Shown piece after piece: positions 50,718 to 62,574 of a stretch of DNA of 64,000 bases (position 1 is the first letter of the stretch; every line of letters begins with the position of its first letter). Origin of the DNA: an uncultured Bacillota bacterium (GTDB lineage: Bacteria; Bacillota; Clostridia; Peptostreptococcales; Anaerovoracaceae); assembly GCA_927441425.1 (NCBI GenBank), contig CAKMKG010000014.1, positions 62,001 through 126,000 on the forward strand, written 5' to 3'. Position numbers and translations under genes: made by a program. The notes below the pieces were generated by a model. That model saw only the letters and a program-made list of their open reading frames with translations, searched no databases and had not been told where the DNA came from.

Positions 50718-51404
50718 TTAATTTTCTTTTGAGGTCAGCTTCTTTTTCCATCTGTTCAGTCCCATGGTCTGGAATATCTGAATCACAGTTCCTACAAACC
50801 AATAGATAGTAAGGCCTGCAGGGAAGGATCTCCCCATCCAGACGATCATAACCGGGAAAAAGTATCGCATCATTTTCATCATGGATGCCATTGAATTGTC
50901 TCCCATTGCCGTTTGCTTCTGCGTCTGGGAGAAAGAAATAAAGGTGGAAACTCCGGCGAGAATCGGCAAGATCCAGGGATCCGGCTGGCTCAAGTCAGGT
51001 ATCCACAGAAATGCTTCATGTACTGCCATAAGCATTGCGTTGCTTTCGATAAAGTCCGTAGGACTTCTGAGAAGCGAAAAAAGGCCGAAAATAATTGGCA
51101 TCTGAATCAGCATGGGCAGACAGCCTCTCATCGGGTTAAACTTTTCTTCTTTGTACAGCTCCATCATTTTGATATTAAGCATTTCCTTGTCATTAGCATA
51201 CTTCTTCTGCAGCGCTTGCATTTTTGGCTGTACATCTGCCATTCTAGCCGAGTGTTTGATTTGATCCGCATACAATGGAAATAAACAAAGTTTTACGATA
51301 AATGTAAATACAATGATTGTAATGCCGTAGTTGTCAAAAAATCCATATAAAAAACTAAGCAGCATCCCCAGCGGTTCTGCGACAAATCCTATGATTGTGT
51401 TCAT
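50718..51404 (-). CDS. yidC: Membrane protein insertase YidC
   Basis: This 228-residue YidC/Oxa1-family insertase of the Gram-positive type has five hydrophobic segments. Visible features are VFTFIVKLCLFPLY with the conserved hydrophilic-groove arginine replaced by lysine (VK), the cytoplasmic hairpin (MQALQKKYANDKEML) and GCLPMLIQMPIIFGLF. The N-terminal signal peptide or lipobox seen in Bacillus SpoIIIJ is not evident. It inserts membrane proteins alone or with SecYEG. AGGAGGATATTG precedes the start. Confidence 0.94.
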   Translation of the reverse strand: MNTIIGFVAEPLGMLLSFLYGFFDNYGITIIVFTFIVKLCLFPLYADQIKHSARMADVQPKMQALQKKYANDKEMLNIKMMELYKEEKFNPMRGCLPMLIQMPIIFGLFSLLRSPTDFIESNAMLMAVHEAFLWIPDLSQPDPWILPILAGVSTFISFSQTQKQTAMGDNSMASMMKMMRYFFPVMIVWMGRSFPAGLTIYWFVGTVIQIFQTMGLNRWKKKLTSKEN

Positions 51405-51422
51405 TCAATATCCTCCTGTTAC

Positions 51423-51632
51423 TCATTTCAAGGGGTCATATCCACCCGGATGAAATGGGTGACATTTCAAAATTCGTTTGATTCCAAGTAAGCTTCCCTT
51501 GCATGCTCCATACTTTTCCACTGATTGGAGAAAATATTGGGAGCATGTCGGGTAAAACCGGCACGTTGCCGGGAACAACGGTGATATAAATTTCTGATAC
51601 CCACGAATGAGCAGCATGATACTCTTTTTCAA
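51423..51632 (-). CDS. yidD: Membrane protein insertion efficiency factor YidD
   Basis: This 69-residue protein has the full YidD pattern: [27 protein letters not shown] with the three conserved cysteines, then [11 protein letters not shown]. It starts at TTG, with a GGTGAT site that overlaps the rnpA stop, so translation is coupled to rnpA. An in-frame ATG five codons later would cut the conserved amphipathic N-terminus. Confidence 0.93.
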   Translation of the reverse strand: MKKSIMLLIRGYQKFISPLFPATCRFYPTCSQYFLQSVEKYGACKGSLLGIKRILKCHPFHPGGYDPLK

Positions 51633-51639
51633 AACTTCA

Positions 51640-51990
51640 TCACCCGTCTGTCCTTCCTCTTTTGATTCCGGACTTTTTTACTGCGGCTTCCATTGATTTT
51701 TTCACATCCGCACATTTCAAATTACTAATCGTGTTTCTGGCTATCCAAATAAGATCATAGCCTTTGTCCAAATTTTTCTCAAATTCTCTGTAGCTTTCTT
51801 TCATAAGCCGTCTCGCTCTGTTACGCAAGACGCTGTTCCCAACTTTTTTACTGGCAAGAAAGGCTGTCCGATTGTAGGTTAGATTATTTTTTCTAAAAAA
51901 TAACACGACATACCGTTCACCAATTGATTTCCCCTTGTTGTAAATTGTTGAAAAGTCCTTTTTCTTACGCAAAACGTTTGGTTTTAACAT
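51640..51990 (-). CDS. rnpA: Ribonuclease P protein component
   Basis: This 116-residue basic protein has the RNR motif region [22 protein letters not shown], which binds the P RNA, and [15 protein letters not shown] at the start. It helps the RNA subunit to mature tRNA 5' ends. The ATG at 51990 has GGGG six bases upstream. The preceding ATG at 51996 is too close to that site. Confidence 0.94.
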   Translation of the reverse strand: MLKPNVLRKKKDFSTIYNKGKSIGERYVVLFFRKNNLTYNRTAFLASKKVGNSVLRNRARRLMKESYREFEKNLDKGYDLIWIARNTISNLKCADVKKSMEAAVKKSGIKRGRTDG

Positions 51991-52023
51991 TTGCATCCCC
52001 TTTAAAAGATATCAGGCTGCTAA

Positions 52024-52047
52024 ACAAAAAGACCACATTTGCGGTCT
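52024..52047 (-). terminator. Attenuating terminator between rpmH and rnpA
   Basis: On the - strand GACCGC pairs with GTGGTC around AAAT and is followed by TTTTTGTTT. It begins right after the rpmH stop. Partial termination here would give more L34 mRNA than rnpA mRNA. Confidence 0.8.
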
Positions 52048-52182
52048 CTATGCTGTCAATTCTTTTCTTCCTTTTGCTCTTCTTCTCTTTAAAACATTTC
52101 TACCGTTTTTTGTACTCATTCTTTTTCTGAAGCCATGTTCTTTTGCTCTCTGCCTCACTTTAGGCTGTAAAGTCTGTTTCAA
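52048..52182 (-). CDS. rpmH: 50S ribosomal protein L34
   Basis: This 44-residue protein reads [19 protein letters not shown] and then [19 protein letters not shown], the L34 pattern. It starts at TTG with AAGGAGGTG seven bases upstream. The common KRTYQPS start is replaced by KQTLQPK. It lies in its standard place between rnpA and dnaA. Confidence 0.95.
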   Translation of the reverse strand: MKQTLQPKVRQRAKEHGFRKRMSTKNGRNVLKRRRAKGRKELTA

Positions 52183-52255
52183 TTTAATTCACCTCCTTAT
52201 GATTTTACTAAATCTTACGCGATCTCAATTTCAATCCGCGCATAACTGCCTTGTA

Positions 52256-52284
52256 ATTATACATTTAAAGGTCTTTTCTGTCAA
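52256..52284 (-). promoter_or_regulatory. Consensus promoter of rpmH
   Basis: On the - strand a perfect TTGACA (52284-52279), a 17-bp spacer and a perfect TATAAT (52261-52256) lie about 75 bp before the rpmH start. It is the strongest vegetative promoter seen in the window. Confidence 0.9.
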
Positions 52285-52382
52285 TCATTTTATCCCCCCT
52301 CCAAGCAGGAAGAATCCTCCATCCAGCTGTAAAAGAAATTATAAATCAATATATAGTTGCCCCCTGTGAAAAGTTTGCACAA

Positions 52383-52476
52383 AGTTACCCACAGCTAGTG
52401 GATAACTCCGTGGAAAATATATTTTTACCGATTTCTATTTTAGGTATTGCCTGTGGATAACTTTTTTTGTTATGAT
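52383..52476 (+). promoter_or_regulatory. DnaA boxes and dnaA promoter in the rpmH-dnaA gap
   Basis: A perfect DnaA box, TGTGGATAA (reverse of TTATCCACA), is at 52452-52460. Near-boxes are TTACCCACA (52385-52393) and AGTGGATAA (52397-52405). The promoter is TTGCCT (52447-52452), an 18-bp spacer and TATGAT (52471-52476), so the perfect box sits inside the spacer, a layout suited to autorepression by DnaA. The rest of the 404-bp gap holds the rpmH promoter and no gene. Confidence 0.85.
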
Positions 52477-52586
52477 AGATTCGTAGTTTTAACAGTATAA
52501 TAAATGCTTTCAAAGAAGTATCGTGACTACATATTAATTTATTCCGTGACATGAACCATATTCATTACAATAAAGGAAAAAATCAA

Positions 52587-53909
52587 ATGAAAAATCTGAT
52601 TGCAAATTGGGAGAGAACCTTAGAGCTTCTCAAGCCGGAACTTACCGCAGTAAGCTATGATACATGGGTTTATCCTCTAACTCCCGTCAAAATTGATCAT
52701 AAAGAAAACAAACTATATTTATCCCTTTATAACGACATGGCCAAGTCCATACTGGAAGGCAGATATATCACAATCATAGAAAATGCAGTGAAGGAAGCCT
52801 TTGGAAAAAAAATAAAGGTCATCTTTATCTATTCCGAGGATCCTCAGGTTAATCAGGAGGATATGCATTTCACAGACGAATTATACCTGAATCCAAAGTA
52901 TATTTTCAATACCTTCGTTATCGGTAATAACAACCGCTTTGCCCATGCCGCCTCACTGGCTGTTGCGGAGTCTCCCTCCAAGGCTTATAATCCACTTTTT
53001 ATTTATGGAGGCGCCGGTCTGGGGAAAACTCATTTGATGCACGCCATCGGTCATTACATATTACAGCAGAATCCCAAATCCAAGGTTCTTTATGTATCCT
53101 CGGAAATGTTTACCAATGAACTGATTAAAGCCATTCGGGAAGATAAGAACGTGGAATTCAGAAATAAATATCGCAGCATCGACGTACTTCTCATTGACGA
53201 TATCCAATTTATCGAAAAAAAGGAAAGAACCCAGGAAGAAATCTTTCACACTTTCAATACGTTGTACGAGGCGAACAAACAGATTATCATTTCCAGTGAC
53301 CGGCCACCAAAAGAAATCACAACCCTTGAGGAAAGACTTCGTTCAAGATTTGAATGGGGATTGATTGCTGATATCCAAGCACCGGATTATGAAACCAGAG
53401 TTGCGATTCTCAGAAATAAATCAGAGCTAGAGGGGTTGGAAACAACAGAGAGCCTTATTGAAGTCATCGGGGTGATCGCAGAAAAGATCCAATCCAATAT
53501 CCGTGAACTGGAAGGTGCTTTTATCCGTGTCATCGCTTATGCAAATCTGACTGGTCAAAAAATAAACAAAGAACTTGCAAAGGAAGTCTTAAAGGATGTC
53601 TTTTCTTCAAGAGATCGTCCGGTAACTCCTGATCTGATTAAAAAACACATTTGCATGCATTTCAACATCAAGCAGGTGGATCTCGAATCTTCAAAGCGTA
53701 CCAGAAACCTTTCCTTTCCAAGACAGATCGCAATGTATATCTGCCGGGATTTGACCGAACTGTCCTTGCCTAAAGTAGGGGAAGCCTTCGGAAACAGGGA
53801 CCACACAACTGTTTTGCATGCCTGTGATAAAATTTCGACGGAAATGAAACTCAATGAATCTCTGAGAGATGTTGTGAAAAAATTAGAACAATCAATAAAA
53901 GAAGACTAA
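52587..53909 (+). CDS. dnaA: Chromosomal replication initiator protein DnaA
   Basis: This 440-residue initiator has domain I (about residues 1-80), a short linker, the AAA+ domain with Walker [11 protein letters not shown] and Walker B LLIDDIQF, and the C-terminal DNA-binding domain with the signature [15 protein letters not shown]. It melts the origin and loads the helicase. The ATG at 52587 has AAAGGA eight bases upstream. An ATG at 52551 lacks any site and would add a non-conserved [12 protein letters not shown]. Confidence 0.96.
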   Translation: MKNLIANWERTLELLKPELTAVSYDTWVYPLTPVKIDHKENKLYLSLYNDMAKSILEGRYITIIENAVKEAFGKKIKVIFIYSEDPQVNQEDMHFTDELYLNPKYIFNTFVIGNNNRFAHAASLAVAESPSKAYNPLFIYGGAGLGKTHLMHAIGHYILQQNPKSKVLYVSSEMFTNELIKAIREDKNVEFRNKYRSIDVLLIDDIQFIEKKERTQEEIFHTFNTLYEANKQIIISSDRPPKEITTLEERLRSRFEWGLIADIQAPDYETRVAILRNKSELEGLETTESLIEVIGVIAEKIQSNIRELEGAFIRVIAYANLTGQKINKELAKEVLKDVFSSRDRPVTPDLIKKHICMHFNIKQVDLESSKRTRNLSFPRQIAMYICRDLTELSLPKVGEAFGNRDHTTVLHACDKISTEMKLNESLRDVVKKLEQSIKED

Positions 53910-53984
53910 TATTGCACACAGGAAGCCTATAAAGTTTACTGCTTTATCAACAGGCAAAAACTGATTAAAAAGATTGGAATTTTA

Positions 53985-54036
53985 TTATCCACAGAAGTTA
54001 TCCACAAATCCACAGGCCCTATTACTATTATTACTA
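53985..54036 (+). other. Replication origin unwinding region (oriC, DnaA boxes plus DnaA-trios)
   Basis: Two perfect TTATCCACA boxes (53985-53993 and 53998-54006) are followed by a short GC-rich step and then CTATTACTATTATTACTA (54019-54036). On the complementary strand this is six DnaA-trios read 3'-5' as GAT/AAT. This is the basal unwinding element known from Bacillus, in the same place between dnaA and dnaN. Confidence 0.9.
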
Positions 54037-54066
54037 TAAACTATATAAGAAAAAGGAGGAATCCCC

Positions 54067-55179
54067 ATGAAGTTTTCCTGTAATCAACAAACTTTATCTA
54101 AAGCGTTAAATACTGTTTCAAAAGCGGTTACCTCTAGAACTACTATTCCAATTTTAAAAGGGATCCTGTTAGAGGCAAACAGTGATAATACACTTACTTT
54201 ATCCGCTTCTGATTTGGATTTAAGTATAGAAAAAAGAGTGGAAGTCTCCGTTGAGGAAGAAGGATCCGTCGTCGTATCTGCAAGATTGTTCAGTGATATA
54301 ATTAGAAAGCTTCCAAATGAGGATATTCAGATTGAAGAGCTGGAGAATAATACGATCGTTATAAAATGTCTTGCATCAGAATTCACCATCGTTGGACAGC
54401 CTGCAGACGAATTTCCTAACATAGGAGAACTCAATCTAGAAAACAAGCTTTCTTTAGAGAAAGATGTTCTAAAAGAAATGATTAAAAAGACTTCCTTTGC
54501 AGCAAGCATTGATGAGTCAAAGGGAATCATAGTAGGTGTTTTAATTGAAATGGAAGAAGAGTCCTTAAATATGGTTGCTTTGGATGGTTTCAGAATGGCA
54601 ATCACCAGAGAACCAATGAAAAACAGAGAAAAGAAAAAGATTATCATTGCCGCAAGAATATTGAATGAAATAAACAAAATTATTTCAGAAAATGAAGACA
54701 GCAAAGAAATCTTCTTTATATTGGACGAGAAAAAAGCTGTGTTTTTACTGGATGGAACAAAAATAGTACTTCGTTTACTGGAAGGCGATTTCATTAAATA
54801 CAGTGATATCCTGCCGAAGGAACATAAGAGCAGAGTGAAAGTAAACAGAACCGAATTATTAAACAGTATCGAAAGAGCGTCCCTCCTTGCAAAGGAAGGA
54901 AAGAATAATCTGATCAAGCTATCTATTTTCAGAGATAAAATAATAATAACCTCCAGATCAGAAGAAGGAAATGTGAAGGAAGAGGTATTTATAGAAAAGG
55001 TTGGAGAAGATATCGATATCGGATTTAATTCCAAATATATTCTGGATGTACTGAAAGCTGTTAACGAGGAAAGTATTGCTATGGAATTCAATACCAGTGT
55101 AAGCCCTTGCCTGATTAAACCTTTAGAGGGGCAGTCATTCGAGTACCTCGTATTACCGGTCCGGATTTCCACAAATTAA
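54067..55179 (+). CDS. dnaN: DNA polymerase III sliding clamp (beta subunit)
   Basis: This 370-residue clamp is made of three similar domains. The start is MKFSCNQQTLSKALNTVSKAV, and the C-terminal part that forms the binding groove ends KPLEGQSFEYLVLPVRIS. It tethers the polymerase to DNA and is probably co-transcribed with recF, which starts 17 bp later. AAAGGAGGAAT precedes the ATG. Confidence 0.96.
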   Translation: MKFSCNQQTLSKALNTVSKAVTSRTTIPILKGILLEANSDNTLTLSASDLDLSIEKRVEVSVEEEGSVVVSARLFSDIIRKLPNEDIQIEELENNTIVIKCLASEFTIVGQPADEFPNIGELNLENKLSLEKDVLKEMIKKTSFAASIDESKGIIVGVLIEMEEESLNMVALDGFRMAITREPMKNREKKKIIIAARILNEINKIISENEDSKEIFFILDEKKAVFLLDGTKIVLRLLEGDFIKYSDILPKEHKSRVKVNRTELLNSIERASLLAKEGKNNLIKLSIFRDKIIITSRSEEGNVKEEVFIEKVGEDIDIGFNSKYILDVLKAVNEESIAMEFNTSVSPCLIKPLEGQSFEYLVLPVRISTN

Positions 55180-55195
55180 GGAAAAGGAAGGGTAC

Positions 55196-56305
55196 ATGTA
55201 TTTAAAAAAAGCAGAATTAAGAAACTTCCGGAACTATCATGAGGAATCGGTAGAATTTCATAGCAAAGTAAATATCATTACCGGAAAAAATGCCCAGGGG
55301 AAAACAAACCTGCTGGAAAGCCTGTATATTATGTCCCTTGGAAAGTCTTTTCGCACCAATAAAGATACGGAAATGATAGGATTTGATCAGGAATTTTGCA
55401 GAGTAAAAACCACCTCCATGAAGGAAGGAAGAGAGCTGGAAATTGAAATAACCATTGGAAAAGAAGGTAAGTCGACAAAAATCAACGGAATGAAAACGGC
55501 AAAAAACATCGACTTATTGGAAAATGTCTATATGGTGGTTTTTTCTCCCGAGGATCTGAAAATCGTAAAGGAAGAGCCGGAAAAGAGAAGGAAATTTATC
55601 GACCGGGAGCTCTGCCAGCTGAAGCCTATCTATTATAAAAATCTAGGTAGGTATAAGAAAATCCTGCAGCAGAGGAACAGTCTACTGAAGCAGCAGGAAA
55701 TCAAAGAAGATATGATCGCTGTTTGGGATGAAGGTTTAGCAGAGTATGGGGCAAAAATCATACAGGAAAGAAATCGATTCATTGAAAAGCTCAACAAGAT
55801 CAGTAAAGAGATCAGCTGCCGTATCACCAACGGAAAAGAAACACTGGATCTATCCTACGAAGCGAATATAGAATACAAATCGGGCTTCGAAGAACAAAAA
55901 GAACACTTAAAAAGAATGTTAAGTAAAAACTTAAAAAGCGATATTCTTCGACGCAGTACTTCCGTTGGCCCCCACAAGGATGATTTGAAAATCTGTGCGG
56001 AAGGGATTGATATCCGCCATTTCGGCTCCCAGGGTCAGCAGCGAACCGCGGCATTATCTTTAAAGCTTGCAGAGATCCGGCTGATCAAGGAAGAGACAGG
56101 GGTTTCGCCAATCCTTCTTTTAGATGATGTGCTTTCCGAGTTGGATGGGGAGCGGCAGAATTTTTTAATCAATTCTCTGGAAGAAGTTCAGCTTTTTATC
56201 ACCACCACAGAATTAAGTGATGAAGTAAAAAAACAGCTGCCTGAAGGAGATATTTTCTTTGTGGAAAACGGACATGTGAAAAATCTGGAAAAAAATACTA
56301 ATTAG
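55196..56305 (+). CDS. recF: DNA replication and repair protein RecF
   Basis: This 369-residue SMC-like ATPase has Walker A GKNAQGKTNLLES, an ABC-type signature FGSQGQQRTAALSLKLAE and Walker B ILLLDDVLSELD. It acts at gapped DNA with RecO and RecR. The small S4-domain gene (yaaA) usually found between dnaN and recF in Bacillus, and the remB-like gene before gyrB, are both absent. Confidence 0.95.
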   Translation: MYLKKAELRNFRNYHEESVEFHSKVNIITGKNAQGKTNLLESLYIMSLGKSFRTNKDTEMIGFDQEFCRVKTTSMKEGRELEIEITIGKEGKSTKINGMKTAKNIDLLENVYMVVFSPEDLKIVKEEPEKRRKFIDRELCQLKPIYYKNLGRYKKILQQRNSLLKQQEIKEDMIAVWDEGLAEYGAKIIQERNRFIEKLNKISKEISCRITNGKETLDLSYEANIEYKSGFEEQKEHLKRMLSKNLKSDILRRSTSVGPHKDDLKICAEGIDIRHFGSQGQQRTAALSLKLAEIRLIKEETGVSPILLLDDVLSELDGERQNFLINSLEEVQLFITTTELSDEVKKQLPEGDIFFVENGHVKNLEKNTN

Positions 56306-56345
56306 GCGGGTATATATGTTAAAATATTAGCCCTATATAAAAACG

Positions 56346-56386
56346 GAAACATCGTTTTACGTCCTATAAAACGGTGTTTTTATATC
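56346..56386 (+). terminator. Rho-independent terminator after recF
   Basis: AAACATCGTTTTA and TAAAACGGTGTTT form a long stem (two non-standard pairs) around CGTCCTA-like loop bases, followed by TTTATA. It lies about 40 bp after the recF stop and separates dnaA-dnaN-recF from gyrB. Confidence 0.78.
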
Positions 56387-56515
56387 TACGAGCCTTTTTA
56401 ATAAAAAAACTTGTAAAATCAAAGATTTAAGTATACAATATATGGTGGTTTACTATAGAAATAAAATAGATAAAACACAATCAAGCAGACGAAATATACA
56501 ATTATGAGGTGATGA

Positions 56516-58447
<1,932 letters not shown>

Positions 58448-58460
58448 GAGGTGGATGGAT

Positions 58461-60983
58461 ATGACAACAAGTTTTTTAGATGATACAAAGCTAATACAGC
58501 ATGAAATCCACGATGAAATGAAGAACTCTTATATTGATTATGCCATGAGTGTAATCGTAAGCAGAGCGCTTCCCGATGCAAGAGACGGATTGAAGCCGGT
58601 TCACAGAAGAATTCTTTACGGAATGAGTGAGCTGGGCGTCACACCGGACAAGCCCCATAAAAAATCGGCGCGTATCGTCGGAGAAGTAATGGGTAAGTTC
58701 CATCCCCATGGAGACTCTTCCATCTACGACGCAATGGTTCGAATGGCGCAGGATTTCTCCATTCGATATGCACTGGTAGACGGACACGGAAATTTCGGTT
58801 CCGTTGATGGAGACGGCGCGGCTGCAATGAGATACACGGAAGCGAGAATGACCCCCTTTGCGCTTCAGATGCTTCGCGATATCGATAAAGAAACCGTAGA
58901 CTTCATGCCGAACTTCGACGAAGAGGAACAGGAGCCTGTGGTTCTTCCTGCTCGTTATCCAAACCTATTGGTAAACGGATCCAATGGGATTGCTGTCGGC
59001 ATGGCCACATCCATACCGCCCCACAATCTCAGTGATGTAATCGATGCAACCGTCAAGCTCATCGACGACAAAGATACGGACTTGGAAGACCTGATCAAAA
59101 TTGTGAAGGCTCCGGATTTCCCAACAGGCGCGATCATTATGGGAAGAAATTCCGCAAAGGACGCGTATCGAACAGGCCAGGGAAGGGTAACCGTAAGGGC
59201 AAAAGCAGAGTTTGAAGAAACCAGCAAAGGCAAACAGCAGATCATCTTTACGGAAATCCCGTATCAGGTAAATAAGTCCAGAGTAATTGAAAAGATTGCG
59301 GAACTGGTAAGAGAAAAAAAATTAGAGCACATTTCCGATATCCGGGATGAATCCGATCGGACCGGTATGCGTATTGTTATAGAACTGAGAAAAGATGCAA
59401 ATCCACAAATCACATTGAATCGACTCTACAAGCATACGCAGCTTCAGGATAACTACAGCATGATCATGCTTGCCTTAGTGGACGGAAGGCCTGTAACCTT
59501 AACGTTAAAGGAAATGCTGGAAGTCTATCTAAAGCACCAGAAAGATGTTGTTACCAGAAGAACGATTTTTGATCTCAGAAAAGCAGAGGAAAGAGCTCAT
59601 ATTTTAGAAGGCTTACGAATCGCCCTTGACCATATCGACGAAGTCATTAAGACGATCCGGGAAAGCTACAATGATGCAAAGCCCCGTTTGATGGAGCGCT
59701 TTGGCCTCAGCGATATTCAATCTCAGGCTATTTTAGATATGAGACTGGCCAGACTGCAAGGTCTGGAACGTGAAAAAATCGAAAATGAATATAATGACCT
59801 GATGGAGCAAATCGCCTGGTTCAAGAAAGTATTGGCCGATGAAAGCATCTTAATGAATATCATCAAAGAAGAGCTCCTTGAAGTCAAAAAGAAATTTGGA
59901 GACAAAAGAAGAACAGATATTCAAGCAGATGCCGAGGAGATTGACGAAGAAGATATGATTCAGGAAGGAAAGGTTGCGGTAACCTTGACCCACCTTGGCT
60001 ATATCAAGAGAATCCCTGCAGATACGTATAAAACGCAAAAACGCGGCGGCAAGGGAGTCACCGGCGTTACAACGAGAGAAAACGATTTTGTAAAGAACTT
60101 GATCATGACCTCCACCCATGATTACTTAATGTTCTTTACAAATACAGGAAAAGCGCATAAAATAAAGGCATACGAAATTCCGGAGGCACAAAGAACAGCA
60201 AAGGGTACTCCTGCTGTCAACTTCCTGAATCTGATGCAGCGTGAAAGAATCACGGCAGTCATTCCTATTCAGGATTTTGCCGAAGACAAGAACCTCGTTG
60301 CGGTCACAAAACACGGAACCATCAAAAAAACGTCGCTTTCCCAGTTTGATACAAATAGAAAGACCGGACTGATTGCAATCAATCTGAAGGATGGAGATGA
60401 GCTCATCGGAATCAATCAGACCACGGGTACCAGCAATGTTATCATTGTCACGAAGTTCGGTAAATGTATCTGTTTCTCCGAGGAAGACGTCAGAACCATG
60501 GGAAGAATCGCCGGCGGCGTTCGTGCGATAAAACTTGATAAAGGTGATGAAGTTGTTGCCATGGAACTCGCTGAAAAGGACGAAGAGCTATTGGTCGTTA
60601 CCCAAAACGGTTATGGAAAGAGGACTCCGGTAGAGGAGTACAAGGTTCAAACCCGAGGCGGGAAGGGTCTGCTTACCTATGATAAGGCGAAGTTCAAGAA
60701 AACAGGGCAGCTCATCGGCGCTATGGTCGTGAACGACGACGACGAAATTCTGCTGATTAATTCCGACGGAATTATTATCAGAATCAAAGCCGGAGAAGTC
60801 TCAAGGCTCGGAAGAGCAACACAAGGCGTCAAGATTATGAGAGTTGCAGAGGATGCGAATATCATCACAATGGCAAAAGTAATCAAAGAAGACGATGAAA
60901 ATGAAACAGAGGAAGAAGATGTTGTCGTAAATGAGCAAGAGGAAAAAGATGAATCAACTCAGATGACACTTGAAACAGAATAA
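58461..60983 (+). CDS. gyrA: DNA gyrase subunit A
   Basis: This roughly 840-residue subunit has the quinolone-resistance region [20 protein letters not shown] with Ser-Ser at the resistance positions (HGDSSIYDA; the first S corresponds to the common resistance site), the active tyrosine in [10 protein letters not shown] and a C-terminal beta-pinwheel with a GyrA box variant QKRGGKG. The acidic tail is long ([19 protein letters not shown]-like). The ATG at 58461 has AGGAGG nine bases upstream. The earlier ATG at 58455 is too close. Confidence 0.96.
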   Translation: MTTSFLDDTKLIQHEIHDEMKNSYIDYAMSVIVSRALPDARDGLKPVHRRILYGMSELGVTPDKPHKKSARIVGEVMGKFHPHGDSSIYDAMVRMAQDFSIRYALVDGHGNFGSVDGDGAAAMRYTEARMTPFALQMLRDIDKETVDFMPNFDEEEQEPVVLPARYPNLLVNGSNGIAVGMATSIPPHNLSDVIDATVKLIDDKDTDLEDLIKIVKAPDFPTGAIIMGRNSAKDAYRTGQGRVTVRAKAEFEETSKGKQQIIFTEIPYQVNKSRVIEKIAELVREKKLEHISDIRDESDRTGMRIVIELRKDANPQITLNRLYKHTQLQDNYSMIMLALVDGRPVTLTLKEMLEVYLKHQKDVVTRRTIFDLRKAEERAHILEGLRIALDHIDEVIKTIRESYNDAKPRLMERFGLSDIQSQAILDMRLARLQGLEREKIENEYNDLMEQIAWFKKVLADESILMNIIKEELLEVKKKFGDKRRTDIQADAEEIDEEDMIQEGKVAVTLTHLGYIKRIPADTYKTQKRGGKGVTGVTTRENDFVKNLIMTSTHDYLMFFTNTGKAHKIKAYEIPEAQRTAKGTPAVNFLNLMQRERITAVIPIQDFAEDKNLVAVTKHGTIKKTSLSQFDTNRKTGLIAINLKDGDELIGINQTTGTSNVIIVTKFGKCICFSEEDVRTMGRIAGGVRAIKLDKGDEVVAMELAEKDEELLVVTQNGYGKRTPVEEYKVQTRGGKGLLTYDKAKFKKTGQLIGAMVVNDDDEILLINSDGIIIRIKAGEVSRLGRATQGVKIMRVAEDANIITMAKVIKEDDENETEEEDVVVNEQEEKDESTQMTLETE

Positions 60984-61029
60984 CGTTTAAGGCCTCTTAC
61001 AAAGGGTATACATTCGAGGAGGAAGTGAA

Positions 61030-61347
61030 ATGTCATTACAGCTGCAGAGTAGTTATAATAATGAATTGGATCAATGGGAATTAACGGCGAAGGGAGAGGT
61101 GGATATTTCCACCGCTCCGCAGTTAAGAAAATATTTGGATGGTGCTTATCAAGAAAAGAAAGCAGATATCCTGCTTCTTCTTGATGAATTGAATTATATT
61201 GACAGCACCGGACTTGGCGTGATCATCGGCGCTTTCGGCAGAATGCAGGAAAGTGAGAACAGGATCAAGCTTGTTAACCCACGGGATAATATTAAAAAGC
61301 TACTCAGCATCACCAGTCTTGATAGGATACTTTGTTCAGATTGTTAA
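61030..61347 (+). CDS. Anti-sigma factor antagonist (RsbV/SpoIIAA-like)
   Basis: This 105-residue STAS-domain protein has the regulatory serine in NYIDSTGLGVIIGAF (about residue 59). When this serine is unphosphorylated the protein binds the anti-sigma kinase and frees the sigma factor. It is the first gene of a three-gene antagonist, anti-sigma and sigma unit. GAGGAGGAAG is upstream. A SpoIIE-type phosphatase encoded at 39466 could dephosphorylate it. Confidence 0.93.
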   Translation: MSLQLQSSYNNELDQWELTAKGEVDISTAPQLRKYLDGAYQEKKADILLLLDELNYIDSTGLGVIIGAFGRMQESENRIKLVNPRDNIKKLLSITSLDRILCSDC

Positions 61348-61373
61348 GTACTACTAAATAAGAGGAGAGTAAA

Positions 61374-61790
61374 ATGACTGATATATTGAAATTCTCAATC
61401 CCCGGAAAGCCCGAATATGTTGGTACGGTTAGATTGGCAATCTCTTCCCTGGCTAATTGTGCAGGCTTTGATATTGAGGCAGTCGAGGATATTAAAGTTG
61501 CCGTTTCAGAGGCTTGTACCAATGTGGTATGCCATGGAAAACCCAATCGAGAAGAATGCTATGAGGTTGACTGTGAAGTAGGGGACGGTAGAATAACCAT
61601 CTCTGTTGTCGATCGTGCCGGAGGCTATGATATGGCAAACTATCAGAGACCGGTCCTGGATTGTGATTGCCCAAAAGAGGGTGGATTGGGGTTGTTCATT
61701 ATCAAAGCGCTCATGGATGAGGTCGACATATTTTCTGAAATAGGGATGGGGACCAGTATTAAAATGGTTAAATATTTAAGCCGCATTTAG
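61374..61790 (+). CDS. Anti-sigma factor serine kinase (RsbW-like)
   Basis: This 138-residue GHKL-fold kinase has the N box VKVAVSEACTNVVCHG, a G1-type DRAGGYDM and a G2 GGLGLFIIKALMDEV. It binds and inhibits the sigma factor encoded next and phosphorylates the antagonist. It resembles RsbW more than SpoIIAB in context, because the module is not next to sporulation genes. AGAGGAGAG precedes the ATG. Confidence 0.93.
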   Translation: MTDILKFSIPGKPEYVGTVRLAISSLANCAGFDIEAVEDIKVAVSEACTNVVCHGKPNREECYEVDCEVGDGRITISVVDRAGGYDMANYQRPVLDCDCPKEGGLGLFIIKALMDEVDIFSEIGMGTSIKMVKYLSRI

Positions 61791-61802
61791 TGGGGGAGCG
61801 AT

Positions 61803-62552
61803 ATGACCTCAACAGAAATCAGCAACAAGGAGCTTTTCGACCGATATCATGAGACAAAAAGCATCGAGGTTCGTAATGAAATTGTAGAAAAGTATCTTTA
61901 TATCGTTGATATATTAGTTAAAAAGTATGTAAATAAGGGCGTGGATTATGAGGACTTGTACCAAGTTGGCTCCATGGCCTTAGTTTTTGCTGTCGAAAGA
62001 TATGATCTTTCCAGAGGCTATGAGTTTACTAGCTTTGCGACGCCAACGATCATCGGGGAGATCAAACGATATTTCCGTGATAAGGGATGGGCTATCAAGG
62101 TTCCGAGGAGACTAAAGGAGATTTCTGCACAGATTTCACCGGCGAAGGAGTATCTATATGGAAAGTATTCCCGAATCCCTACAGTAGGAGAGCTTGCAGA
62201 ATATCTCGGACACACAGAAGAAGAAATTCTCGAAGCCATGGAAGGCGGACAGGCCTATAGTACATATTCTCTGAACCAAACCTTTGATGAAGGCGGAGAC
62301 GAGGGGGAAGGCGCTGTTCTGGAGAAATATACAGGAAGAGAAGAGCAGGGATATAACAGCTTTGAAAATGCAGAATTGATCAAAACGGTGATGAAGGACT
62401 TATCGGAAAAAGAAAAGGACATCTTTAAAAGAAGGTTCTTCCAGAACGAAACACAGCAGGACATCGCGGTAGAAATGGGCGTCTCTCAGATGACCATTTC
62501 CAGACTGGAAAAGAAAATCAGAGAGAAGTTTAAATCCGCCGTAAAGGTGTGA
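61803..62552 (+). CDS. RNA polymerase sigma factor of the SigB/SigF/SigG family
   Basis: This 249-residue group 3 sigma factor has region 2 (YLYIVDILVKKYVNKGVDYEDLYQVGSMAL, then FTSFATPTIIGEIKRYFRD), region 3 (IPTVGELAEYLGHTEEEI) and region 4 (LSEKEKDIFKRRFFQNETQQDIA). The upstream antagonist and anti-sigma pair indicates SigB-like control by partner switching. Its regulon is unknown. GGGGGAGCG precedes the ATG. An acidic loop (FDEGGDEGEGAV) between regions 3 and 4 is unusual in composition. Confidence 0.92.
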   Translation: MTSTEISNKELFDRYHETKSIEVRNEIVEKYLYIVDILVKKYVNKGVDYEDLYQVGSMALVFAVERYDLSRGYEFTSFATPTIIGEIKRYFRDKGWAIKVPRRLKEISAQISPAKEYLYGKYSRIPTVGELAEYLGHTEEEILEAMEGGQAYSTYSLNQTFDEGGDEGEGAVLEKYTGREEQGYNSFENAELIKTVMKDLSEKEKDIFKRRFFQNETQQDIAVEMGVSQMTISRLEKKIREKFKSAVKV

Positions 62553-62574
62553 TACTATAATGAGGAGAATTTCA

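Noticed and set aside
54327-55172. 281-codon - strand frame
   Set aside because: It is antisense to dnaN, with a composition rich in Ser, Ile and Phe typical of shadow frames, and has no site or family match.
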